A stretch of 64,000 bases of DNA from Caballeronia insecticola. GTDB taxonomy: Bacteria > Pseudomonadota > Gammaproteobacteria > Burkholderiales > Burkholderiaceae. Within the stretch, counting starts at the first letter, position 1. The number at the start of each line of letters is the position of its first letter. The stretch lies in assembly GCF_000402035.1 (NCBI RefSeq), contig NC_021288.1, forward strand, positions 372,001 to 436,000. The letters run 5' to 3'. Under the pieces are notes generated by a model that searched no databases, was not told where the DNA came from, and saw nothing but the letters and a program-made list of their open reading frames with translations. Positions 45,793 through 54,225 of this stretch are shown here, piece by piece. Made by a program: the position numbers and the translations under genes.

Positions 45793-47775
45793 ATGAAAGA
45801 CAAGATCGTGACCGCTGATGAAGCGATCGGATTAATTCGCGATGGCGATGCCGTCTGCTGCTCGGGTTTCGTCGGTATCGGTACGCCGGACGAACTCATC
45901 ATCGCGCTGCAACGACGTTTCGAGAGCACCGGCGCGCCGCGCGATCTGACCTTGGTGTTCGCCGCCGCGCCGGGTGACGGCAAGGATCAGGGAATCAACC
46001 GGATTGCGTTGCCGGGGTTGATCAAGCGGGCGATCGGCGGACATTGGTCGCTGGTCCCGAAGCTCGCCCGGATGGCCACCGACGATCTGATCGAGGCCTA
46101 CAACCTGCCGCTCGGCGTCATGTCGCATCTCTACCGGGACATTGCGGCTCACCGGGCGGGGACGCTCACGCAGGTCGGCCTGGGTACGTTCGTCGATCCG
46201 CGTCACGGCGGCGGAAAGATCAACGCGTCCACGACCGAAGAGCTGGTCAGCACGATCGAGATCGACGGCAAGACCTGGCTTCTCTACAAAGTGTTTCCGC
46301 TCAAGGTCGCGCTGATTCGGGGGACGACGGCCGACCCCGAAGGCAACATCACGATGGAACGCGAAGCACTCGTGCTCGACGCGCAGGCGGCGGCGATGGC
46401 CGCGCACAATTCGAACGGTCTGGTGATTGCCCAGGTTGAAACGATCGTTGCAAGCGGGACGCTCGATCCGCGAGCGGTCGTGGTTCCGGGCATTCTCGTC
46501 GATCGCGTCGTGCTGGCGCGTTCCGGTGCTCAACCTCAGACCTATGGCACCGCATACAACCCCGCGTTCTCGGCTCAGACGAAGGTCGCGGTCGGCACGA
46601 TGGGAAGTCCGGTTCTCGACGAGCGAAAAGTGATTGCACGCCGATGCGCGTTCGAGTTGCCGATGGGTGGCGTGATCAACCTGGGCATCGGCGTTCCGGA
46701 AGTCGTCGCGGCCGTTGCGGCGGAAGAGCGCCTGCTGAGCCACTTGACCTTGACCGCGGAGCCGGGCGTCATTGGCGGCGTGCCTCAGGGAGGACTGGAT
46801 TTCGGCGCGGCCATCAATGTCGATGCGCTCCTGCATCAGAACCAGCAGTTCGACTTCTACGACGGAGGCGGCCTGGACCTCGCTTGCCTCGGCATGGCCG
46901 AAGTCGATCGTCGCGGCAACGTCAACGTCAGCCGCTTCGGGCCGCGACTGGCGGGCGCCGGCGGTTTCATCAACATCAGTCAGAACGCGCGTTGCGTCAT
47001 ATTCGCGGGGACTTTCACAGCGGGTGGTCTCGAAGTACGCGTCGAGGACGGGCGCCTTGCGATCGTCAGGGAAGGGACGAAGAAGAAATTCGTCGATTCC
47101 GTCGAGCAGATCACGTTCAACGGATCGCTTGCGGCCGAGCGCGGTCAACCCGTGCTCTATGTGACCGAGCGGTGCGTCTTTCGGCGCGTGCCTGAAGGGC
47201 TCGAACTGACGGAGATCGCGCCGGGCATCGATCTCGAGCGGGACGTATTGGCTCATATGGATTTCACGCCGATCATGCGCCACGTGCGGTTGATGGACCC
47301 GGGCATCTTTCTGCCGCAGTTGCTGGAGCTTTCGTCGATCCTGTTCGAACGGCAAGTGCGCAACCGGCTCAGCTACGACACCGAACGAAACACGCTGTTC
47401 GCAAACTTCGAAGGCATCGGCATTCGCTCGACGGAAGACATCGAGAGCGTGCGCCGCGTGATGCAAGCGCTGTGCGAAGGCATCGGCCACAAGGTGTCGC
47501 TGATCGTCAATTACGACGGCTGTCGCCTCGACGAACCGATAGCGGAGGCATACTTTGCGATGGCGCGGCAACTGCAGTCCCGCTACTACTGCTCGGCCAC
47601 GCGGTTCACGTCGAATGCGTTCATGCGCATGAAGCTGGGCGCCGCGTTCAGTGAGCGCGGCGACGCATCGCGGATTGTCGGGAGTCGCACGGAAGCCAGC
47701 GCGTTTGTCGTCGGCCGCAGCGAGAATGCTACGCGCGAACCGATCGCCGACGCCGCGCGATACATCCATGATTGA
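45793..47775 (+). CDS. Acyl-CoA:carboxylate CoA-transferase with C-terminal extension
   Basis: This protein has 660 residues. Residues 1 to about 520 form a propionate/acetate CoA-transferase of family I, with both halves (alpha and beta) fused. The second half carries Glu323 in LTAEPGVIGGVP, the expected thioester-forming residue. MGGVINLGIGVPE and GGFINISQNARCVIF are also family blocks. The last 140 or so residues (from about LMDPGIFLPQLLEL onward) are an extra domain not usual in the 520-residue family. ATG 45793 begins MKDKIVTADEAI, as relatives do. The longer frames to 45763 and 45724 have no better ribosome site. It leads an operon with an acetolactate-synthase-like gene. Confidence 0.85.
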   Translation: MKDKIVTADEAIGLIRDGDAVCCSGFVGIGTPDELIIALQRRFESTGAPRDLTLVFAAAPGDGKDQGINRIALPGLIKRAIGGHWSLVPKLARMATDDLIEAYNLPLGVMSHLYRDIAAHRAGTLTQVGLGTFVDPRHGGGKINASTTEELVSTIEIDGKTWLLYKVFPLKVALIRGTTADPEGNITMEREALVLDAQAAAMAAHNSNGLVIAQVETIVASGTLDPRAVVVPGILVDRVVLARSGAQPQTYGTAYNPAFSAQTKVAVGTMGSPVLDERKVIARRCAFELPMGGVINLGIGVPEVVAAVAAEERLLSHLTLTAEPGVIGGVPQGGLDFGAAINVDALLHQNQQFDFYDGGGLDLACLGMAEVDRRGNVNVSRFGPRLAGAGGFINISQNARCVIFAGTFTAGGLEVRVEDGRLAIVREGTKKKFVDSVEQITFNGSLAAERGQPVLYVTERCVFRRVPEGLELTEIAPGIDLERDVLAHMDFTPIMRHVRLMDPGIFLPQLLELSSILFERQVRNRLSYDTERNTLFANFEGIGIRSTEDIESVRRVMQALCEGIGHKVSLIVNYDGCRLDEPIAEAYFAMARQLQSRYYCSATRFTSNAFMRMKLGAAFSERGDASRIVGSRTEASAFVVGRSENATREPIADAARYIHD

Positions 47776-47838
47776 GTCCGCCGCCGCGCAGCCGTTCTCA
47801 CCCACACACTGCAGTTTGAAGTTGCAAGGAGACTGCCG

Positions 47839-49503
47839 ATGAAAGCTTCCGATCTTTTCGTGAAGGCGCTGGAAAACGAAGGCGTCACGCGCATCTTCGC
47901 GGTGCCCGGCGAAGAAAATCTCGACGTCGTGGAATCGTTGCGAGGTTCGAGCATTCAGCTCGTCGTGACGCGGCATGAGCAGTCGGCGGCCTTCATGGCG
48001 GCGACGCATGGACGTCTGACTGGAACGCCCGGCGTATGCATGGCGACACTCGGCCCCGGCGCGCTGAATCTCGTCACGGGCGCGGCCTATGCGAAGCTCG
48101 GCGCAATGCCGATGGTACTGATCACCGGCCAGAAAGCGATCATGACGTCGCGGCAGGCGCGCTTTCAGATCGTCGACATCGTCGCGACGATGAAGCCGCT
48201 GACCAAAGCGTCGCGGCAGATCGTGAGCGGGGCGAGCATTCCGACCGTCGTGCGAGATGCCTTCCGGCTGGCCGCGGAGGAGCGTCCCGGTCCCGTGCAT
48301 CTGGAGTTGCCCGAGGACGTGGCCGCCGTCGAGGTCAGCGACGATGTGACGATCGTTCCCTTGCATCCCGTCGAACTCCCGATGGCGCACGATGCCGCCA
48401 TCGAACGCGCGGCTGCGTTGTTGATGCAATCGGAACGGCCGCTCGTGATGTTCGGCGCGGACAGCAACCGGCCGCGGCTCGCGGGGCAGTTGACCGACTT
48501 CATTCGGCGCACGGGCATCCCGTTCTTTAACACGCAGATGGGCAAGGGCACGGTGGCGGCCATCGGCAGCAACGAAGCCACCGAACTCTGGATGGGCACG
48601 GCCGCGCTCAGCGAACGCGACTATCTGCACGAGGCGATCGACCAAGCCGACCTGATTCTCGCGATCGGCCACGACACCATAGAAAAGCCGCCGTTCATCA
48701 TGGGGCCGAAGGGGCCCAAGGTGGTTCATATCGGCTACACGCCGGCCAGCGTCGAGCAGGTGTTCTTCCCGCATGCCGAAGTCGTGGGCGATCTGGGCCT
48801 GAGCCTGTCACGGCTCGCCGGTCTGGTGCAAGGCAGGCTGCCGAACGCCGCTGCCCTGGCGCCGTTGCGCGAAGGCATCCTCAAACGCACGCTCGACCGC
48901 GCCGACGAATCGCGCTTTCCGCTGACGCCGCAACGCATTGTTCACGACGTGCGCGAGGTCATGCCCGCCGAGGGCATCGTGGCGCTGGACAACGGCATGT
49001 ACAAGATCTGGTTCGCGCGCTGTTATCGAACGCGCAATGCCAACACGCTGTTGCTGGACAACGCGCTTGCAACCATGGGCGCGGGGCTGCCGTCGGCCAT
49101 GATGGCCGCGCTTCTCTATCCCGGCCGCCGCGTGATGGCAGTATGCGGCGACGGCGGTTTCATGATGAACTCGCAGGAACTCGAGACCGCTGTGCGGTTG
49201 AAGCTGAACCTCGTCGTATTGATCATCCAGGACGACGCCTACGGCATGATTCGCTGGAAGCAGGCGGTCGACAGCTTTGCCGATTGGGGTCTCACATTCG
49301 GCAATCCCGACTTCGTCAAGTATGCCGAGGCCTATGGGGCAAAAGGGCGGCGCATCGAATCCGCCGATGGGCTGGCGCCGGCGCTGGAGTCGGCGTTCGA
49401 GGAGGGCGGGGTACAGCTTGTCATCGTCCCGGTCGATTATTCGGAGAATGGTCGCGTACTTGTCGAAGAACTCAGAAACCGCGTCACGGAGATAGCGAAA
49501 TGA
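47839..49503 (+). CDS. Acetolactate-synthase-like thiamine-diphosphate enzyme
   Basis: This 554-residue ThDP-dependent enzyme of the acetolactate synthase large-subunit group starts MKASDLFVKALENEGV and reads FAVPGEENLDVVESL. The catalytic Glu is in TRHEQSAAFMAA. The ThDP/Mg site is GDGGFMMNSQELETA with the downstream DDAYG. AlsS-type catabolic enzymes decarboxylate pyruvate and condense it to acetolactate without a regulatory subunit, and no ilvN-like gene follows. AGGAGA precedes the ATG. Its stop overlaps the next gene's ATG (ATGA). The real substrate could differ from pyruvate. Confidence 0.85.
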   Translation: MKASDLFVKALENEGVTRIFAVPGEENLDVVESLRGSSIQLVVTRHEQSAAFMAATHGRLTGTPGVCMATLGPGALNLVTGAAYAKLGAMPMVLITGQKAIMTSRQARFQIVDIVATMKPLTKASRQIVSGASIPTVVRDAFRLAAEERPGPVHLELPEDVAAVEVSDDVTIVPLHPVELPMAHDAAIERAAALLMQSERPLVMFGADSNRPRLAGQLTDFIRRTGIPFFNTQMGKGTVAAIGSNEATELWMGTAALSERDYLHEAIDQADLILAIGHDTIEKPPFIMGPKGPKVVHIGYTPASVEQVFFPHAEVVGDLGLSLSRLAGLVQGRLPNAAALAPLREGILKRTLDRADESRFPLTPQRIVHDVREVMPAEGIVALDNGMYKIWFARCYRTRNANTLLLDNALATMGAGLPSAMMAALLYPGRRVMAVCGDGGFMMNSQELETAVRLKLNLVVLIIQDDAYGMIRWKQAVDSFADWGLTFGNPDFVKYAEAYGAKGRRIESADGLAPALESAFEEGGVQLVIVPVDYSENGRVLVEELRNRVTEIAK

Positions 49504-50627
49504 AGATCAAGGCAGCAGTGCTTCAGGAAATGGGGGCGGCCACGCCTTATGCCGATACGCGTCCGTTGAAGATCGAAGAAATCGATCTGGCGCCGCCCGG
49601 CCCGGGCGAAGTGCGGATCAAGATCGCGGCGGCGGGCCTGTGCCACTCCGACTTGTCCGTGATCAACGGCGACCGGCCGCGCCCAATGCCGATGGCGCTC
49701 GGGCATGAAGCCTCGGGCGTCGTCGAGGAGCTGGGGGCGGGCGTCACGGACCTTCAGGTTGGGGATCACGTGGTCGTCGTATTCGTGCCGAGCTGCGGCC
49801 ATTGCGCGCCGTGCGCCGAAGGAAGGCCGGCCCTGTGCGAACCGGGCGCGGCCGCGAACGGCGCAGGTACGCTGCTTTCCGGCGAGCGGCGTCTTACGCG
49901 CGGAGGAAAGGCACTGAACCATCACCTCGGATGCTCGGTATTTGCCGAATATGCAACCGTGTCGCGCCGCTCGGTCGTGAAGATCGATCGCAGCGTTCCG
50001 CTCGACGAAGCCGCGCTCTTCGGATGCGCGGTGCTAACGGGCGTGGGCGCGGTCGTCAACACGGCGCAGGTGCGCGCGGGCGCATCGGTGGCGGTGATCG
50101 GGCTGGGCGGCGTCGGGCTGGCGGCGCTCCTTGGCGCGCATGCGGCGGGCGCACGGCAGATCATTGCAATCGATCTGTCGGATGCCAAGCTGGAGCAGGC
50201 ACGCGCGCTGGGCGCGACGCACACGGTCAACGCGGGTCATGACACTGCGCTGGAGCAGATCCGCGAACTGAGCGCGGGCGGCGTTGAATTCGCTTTCGAG
50301 TTTGCCGGTTCGATTCGCGCGCTGGACCTGGCGTACCGCATCACGCGTCGCGGAGGAATGACCGTCACGGCGGGTCTTCCACCTTCGACGGCGCTGTGGC
50401 CGCTGCCCGCGGTCAGTCTCGTCGCGGAAGAGCGGACGTTGAAGGGGAGTTATATCGGTACGTGCGTGCCGTCGCGCGACATTCCGCGCTATGTCGATTT
50501 GTATGCGCAGGGCCGCTTGCCGGTGAACAAGCTGTTGACGGGGCGTCTGAAGCTCGACGAGATCAATCGCGGTTTCGACTTGCTGCACGAAGGCAAGGCG
50601 ATTCGGCAGGTGGTGGTGTTCGACTGA
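49500..50627 (+). CDS. Zinc-dependent alcohol dehydrogenase (MDR family)
   Basis: This 375-residue medium-chain dehydrogenase has the catalytic zinc ligands in GLCHSDLSV and MALGHEASGVVEELGAGV. The structural-zinc set CGHCAPCAEGRPALC is present, and the Rossmann motif is VIGLGGVGLAALLGAHAAG. It follows the acetolactate-synthase-like gene with a four-base ATGA overlap, so the two are translationally coupled. Within the operon it probably oxidises or reduces an alcohol/aldehyde or acetoin-type intermediate. The annotated substrate in relatives varies (long-chain alcohols, formaldehyde), so none is asserted. Confidence 0.88.
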   Translation: MKIKAAVLQEMGAATPYADTRPLKIEEIDLAPPGPGEVRIKIAAAGLCHSDLSVINGDRPRPMPMALGHEASGVVEELGAGVTDLQVGDHVVVVFVPSCGHCAPCAEGRPALCEPGAAANGAGTLLSGERRLTRGGKALNHHLGCSVFAEYATVSRRSVVKIDRSVPLDEAALFGCAVLTGVGAVVNTAQVRAGASVAVIGLGGVGLAALLGAHAAGARQIIAIDLSDAKLEQARALGATHTVNAGHDTALEQIRELSAGGVEFAFEFAGSIRALDLAYRITRRGGMTVTAGLPPSTALWPLPAVSLVAEERTLKGSYIGTCVPSRDIPRYVDLYAQGRLPVNKLLTGRLKLDEINRGFDLLHEGKAIRQVVVFD

Positions 50628-50699
50628 GCGTCGGACTTTGAACGTTGATCTGCGCCGCGCGCCCTGAGCGTGCGCGCACTGCCACTGGACACGAACGCG

Positions 50700-51563
50700 A
50701 TGCAGCCACGGCTGAAACAGGTCTCCGTGCTCGGACGTGGCGGCTTTCACAAGCTTGCGTACGTCGAGTGGGGGCCGGCGAAAGCGGAACGAACCGTCAT
50801 CTGTCTGCACGGAATTTCGCGCACGGGCCGTGACTTCGACATGCTGGCCGCAGCGCTGGCGGAGGCGGGCGTGCGAGTTGTCGCACCTGATTTGCCTGGT
50901 CACGGACGGAGCGACTGGCTCGAATCCTCCGCGCACTACACGGATCGTGCCTACACTCGTGCGCTAACGACGCTGATTGCTCGCCTCGACGTCGAACAGG
51001 TCGATTGGATCGGCACCTCGTTCGGCGCGCATATCGGCATGCTGATGGCGTCGGAACCGGGGACGCCGGTGCGTCGACTCGTGCTCAATGACTTCGGTGC
51101 GCTCGTCTCGGCTGCCGCATTGCGCCGGGTCGGTGTTTATCTGAAGCGCTCCTGGCGTTTCGCTTCGATCGACGAAGTGGACGCGCATTTGCGCGAAGTC
51201 CACGCGATGTTTGGCACACTCAGCGATGCCCAGTGGCGTCATCTTGCCGAGCACAGCGCAGTCCCTGACGGCACCGGCGGCTTTCGGTTTCGCTTCGATC
51301 CCGGCATCGGCCTGCGGTTCGCATTTCCCATCTGGCTGGACGTGGATCTATGGCATGTCTGGGAGAAGATCGGCGGCCCGGTGCTCATCCTGCGCGGCGA
51401 GCACTCGGACTTGCTGGCGCGGAGCACCGTGGGTGCCATGCTTAGGCGCGGGCTGGCGTCGAGCGGTGGTCGCGTGGCTGCCTTCGAATTTCCGGACTGC
51501 GGCCACGCGCCGGCCCTGATGGACGATGCGCAGATCGCTGTCGTCAAAGACTACTTAACATGA
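50700..51563 (+). CDS. Alpha/beta hydrolase
   Basis: This protein has about 287 residues. The oxyanion-hole region is VICLHGISRTGRDF, the nucleophile elbow is GTSFGAHIG with Ser in the GxSxG position, the acid is in RGEHSDLL and the catalytic His is in DCGHAPALMDD. ATG 50700 is chosen since the upstream GTG at 50670 lacks a ribosome site. The alternative cannot be ruled out. It is the last gene of the CoA-transferase/ThDP/dehydrogenase operon, 72 bases after the previous stop, so it likely hydrolyses an ester or thioester-related intermediate. Confidence 0.82.
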   Translation: MQPRLKQVSVLGRGGFHKLAYVEWGPAKAERTVICLHGISRTGRDFDMLAAALAEAGVRVVAPDLPGHGRSDWLESSAHYTDRAYTRALTTLIARLDVEQVDWIGTSFGAHIGMLMASEPGTPVRRLVLNDFGALVSAAALRRVGVYLKRSWRFASIDEVDAHLREVHAMFGTLSDAQWRHLAEHSAVPDGTGGFRFRFDPGIGLRFAFPIWLDVDLWHVWEKIGGPVLILRGEHSDLLARSTVGAMLRRGLASSGGRVAAFEFPDCGHAPALMDDAQIAVVKDYLT

Positions 51564-52277
51564 CATGGAGGCTCGTCGTGCAGATTGGTTTGCACGTGCC
51601 TGCAGCTACCCGCAGGATCGCGCTCTGACCAGTGTCATCCGGTTACGCGCTCGTCACCGTCTGCGTATTCGTTTTCCCAGCGAGCCGTTCGTTTTGAACT
51701 GATTCCAAATCTTCCAGAGCGAATTCGGATAGGGCGTGCTATCTGCGAGCATTCGAGGCGAGCGCAAAGCAGTATTTCGGGACGACACGTTTTCGGTGAA
51801 GGCCGGAGTCTGCAGCGCCCAGTCTTTCAAGCGTGTCTGCGTCCACGTCGTGACGGTTATCGCGTACAGATACATTGCGGATGCGTCAATTGCCAGAGTC
51901 TTTGATCGTTTCAGCGTCGTAGGCGGTCAAGAGCGGCCGCAGGTACTCTTCGGCGTGCGCTTGTGGAAGTTCAGCGCGGCGAATTGGGCGTGTGCTTGGT
52001 CGGTGAGGGAATCTGGGTGTCGCTTGTTTTTAGCCCTTACTCATGATTTAACATAATATAATGTATCAACTTTTTAGAGTGTAGCGGCCAAGTTGAAATG
52101 TCGCCTTTTGACTTCATTCAAAGTGCGAAGATCCGGATAACCGCTTCACGCGCGTCTTCTCTTTCTACCGCTAGCTTGATAGCGCCGGAAATTTACGTAA
52201 CCTTCGCCACCCTGATCCGGGGCTCCGAGCAAGATCCTCCGAAGTGCAGCCTGCTCCAGCGCCGACATTACTCCGGG
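51564..52277. other. Gene-free region with AT-rich inverted repeat and an IS-end-like string
   Basis: In these 714 bases no frame has good codon bias. At about 52044-52068 an AT-rich stretch reads TGATTTAACAT then, after a short spacer, ATGTATCA, an imperfect inverted repeat in otherwise GC-rich DNA. About 52083-52106 reads TGTAGCGGCCAAGTTGAAAT followed by GTCG, which resembles an IS21-type terminus. Neither is proven. The helicase gene lies beyond and is transcribed towards this region. Confidence 0.4.
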
Positions 52278-53705
52278 TTAGCGTTTCGTCCGGCCACCCG
52301 CGGTTTTGCCAGCCGGTGTGCGTGAACCCGCACCTGACTTGCTCGCAGATTTGCCGCGGGGTTTTTGCACGCTGAATGGATTACCGCTGGCCACGCTTGT
52401 GCCTTGACCCGCGCCCTCAGCGCGCTGCGCCGGAGGCTTGCGCCTATTTTCGCCAGTTCGCGGACCAGCCTTTTTGCTGAGCGCCGTCGAAGTTTGCAGC
52501 ACTTTCGGTTTCTTAGGCTTTTTGGGTTTCTTGATGATCTGCCCCGTCGCGCTGGTTTGCGGCACGCGGTGTTCGGCTTCGAAACCCGGCTCTTCTTCAC
52601 GAGGCAGCGTTTGCCGGATCAGCGCTTCGATCGCTGCCAGTTGCGGCGCTTCATCGGCGCACACGAGGGACACCGCCACGCCGCTCGCGCCCGCGCGGCC
52701 GGTACGGCCAATACGATGCACATAGTCTTGCGCCACGATCGGCAGATCGACATTGATTACTAGCGGCAGGTCGTCGATATCCAGTCCGCGCGCAGCGACA
52801 TCGGTCGCCACCAGCATATTGACTTCGCCTGTCTTGAAGCGCTCCAGCGCACGCAGGCGCGCGGGTTGCGGTTTGTCGCCGTGGATGGTGTCGACCGCAT
52901 AGCCCGCTTCATCCAGCATGGCCGCAAGGTAATCCACGCCATTGCGGGTTTTGACGAACACCAGCGCGTGCTCCCACTTGTTCTCGGCCACAAGGTGCAT
53001 GAAGAGGTCCGGCTTGTTCCTTTTATCTACCGGCACCACCCATTGCTTGATGTTGCTGGCCGCGGCATTGGGCGGGCTGACGCTGATATTGACCGGGTCG
53101 CGCAGAATGCTCGCCGCCATGTCGCGGATTTCATCAACGAACGTGGCCGAGAACAGCAGCGTCTGGCGTTGCGCAGGCAACGCAGCGAAGACGGCGTCGA
53201 GTTCGCGCGCAAAGCCCAGATCGAGCATGCGGTCGGCTTCATCCAGCACCAACGTTCGTACTTGATCAAACTGCACTGCGTTCTGGCGATTGAGATCCAG
53301 CAAACGGCCCGGCGTGGCAACGAGCACATCCACGCCTTTGCGCAACTTCATCATCTGCGGGTTGATGCTCACACCGCCGTAGGCCGCCAAAAATCGTAAG
53401 TCGAGGCCTTTGCCGTAATCGATGAAGCTTTGCAGCACTTGTTCAGCCAGTTCACGCGTGGGCACCAGCACCAGAACACGCGCGCGGTTGCTGGACACCG
53501 CTGGGCCGTGCTGCACCAGCCGTTGCAACAGCGGCAGCGCAAAGCCCGCCGTCTTGCCCGTGCCGGTCTGTGCGGCAGCCATGACGTCCTTGCCAGCGAG
53601 CACAACAGGAATCGCCTTGGCCTGCACCGGCGTAGGTGTCTGGTAATTGAGGCCCTGCAAATTACGCAGCAAGGGTTCGATCAGGCCAAGCGAGGCAAAA
53701 GACAT
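52278..53705 (-). CDS. rhlE: DEAD-box RNA helicase (RhlE type)
   Basis: This 475-residue ATP-dependent RNA helicase has the Q motif (FASLGLIEPLLRNLQGLNYQTPTPVQ), motif I AQTGTGKT and PTRELAEQ. It also has TPGRLLDLNRQ, motif II DEADRMLD, motif III SAT and motif VI HRIGRTGRAG. After residue about 370 a basic, low-complexity tail (KKPKKPKKPK, TAGGRTKR) fits an RNA-binding extension. Such helicases help ribosome assembly and mRNA decay in the cold. It appears monocistronic. The gene upstream on the same strand, the NRPS, ends 520 bases before. Confidence 0.93.
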   Translation of the reverse strand: MSFASLGLIEPLLRNLQGLNYQTPTPVQAKAIPVVLAGKDVMAAAQTGTGKTAGFALPLLQRLVQHGPAVSSNRARVLVLVPTRELAEQVLQSFIDYGKGLDLRFLAAYGGVSINPQMMKLRKGVDVLVATPGRLLDLNRQNAVQFDQVRTLVLDEADRMLDLGFARELDAVFAALPAQRQTLLFSATFVDEIRDMAASILRDPVNISVSPPNAAASNIKQWVVPVDKRNKPDLFMHLVAENKWEHALVFVKTRNGVDYLAAMLDEAGYAVDTIHGDKPQPARLRALERFKTGEVNMLVATDVAARGLDIDDLPLVINVDLPIVAQDYVHRIGRTGRAGASGVAVSLVCADEAPQLAAIEALIRQTLPREEEPGFEAEHRVPQTSATGQIIKKPKKPKKPKVLQTSTALSKKAGPRTGENRRKPPAQRAEGAGQGTSVASGNPFSVQKPRGKSASKSGAGSRTPAGKTAGGRTKR

Positions 53706-54225
53706 ACACGCATTCCGGGCGAAAACCCCGATTTTAGCGGTTCCCGCGCGGATTGCGCCGCGCAGATGTCTCGAACCAGACGGGCAAACCGTTCGTTCTA
53801 TCCACGTTGTCGATGCGTCCGTGCGGCATCGCCGGCCATTGGCTTCTTGAAGGCAATCGGGCGGCTAGCGGAATGCTAGTAAATCAGAGACCGTGCCGAG
53901 ACCCTGATTAGCCTGAATGCGAGGAAGCGCCGTCGCGGCCCTCACTTTGCCTTCGCGATTTTTTTCCCCTGGTGGAAGGAGCTTCTGCCGCTCACGTCCA
54001 CGAGCCTTCAGTTGGGCAGCCCCCATGATCGTTCTGTCAAAGCGACACGCCACATCCGTTTGAGACGTGGTGTTCCGTTTTTCAGGTCAATCATCGCGAG
54101 AATAGTTATGTCTCGATACAAGCCCCTCTCGAACCCGGTCGCTTTACCGACCGGGTTTTCCATTTGGCACCGTGAGCACGGCCGTCTCAACGCCAGAGAC
54201 CGTTCTCCTTCGCTTCAGCGGCGCT
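53706..54225. other. Spacer between helicase and NRPS genes
   Basis: These 520 bases hold no convincing gene. They contain a plus-strand terminator-like hairpin at 54132-54159 and a weaker stem near 54040 (GCCAC with GTGGT around ATCCGTTTGAGAC). The helicase promoter should lie within the first 150 bases. Confidence 0.45.
54132..54159 (+). terminator. Orphan plus-strand terminator-like hairpin
   Basis: The stem AACCCGGTCG with CGACCGGGTT around CTTTAC is followed by TT and a pyrimidine-rich stretch. No plus-strand gene ends before it, so it may terminate an unannotated small RNA. It could also act on the convergent side of the NRPS gene. Confidence 0.5.

Noticed and set aside
45832..48774. 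980-residue minus-strand open frame antisense to the CoA-transferase and ThDP genes
   Set aside because: It is Arg/His-rich with no recognisable domain, and it mirrors two well-supported plus-strand enzymes. It is a high-GC antisense shadow.
51654..51875. 73-residue minus-strand frame in the spacer before the helicase gene
   Set aside because: It has no ribosome site, poor codon bias and no recognised family.
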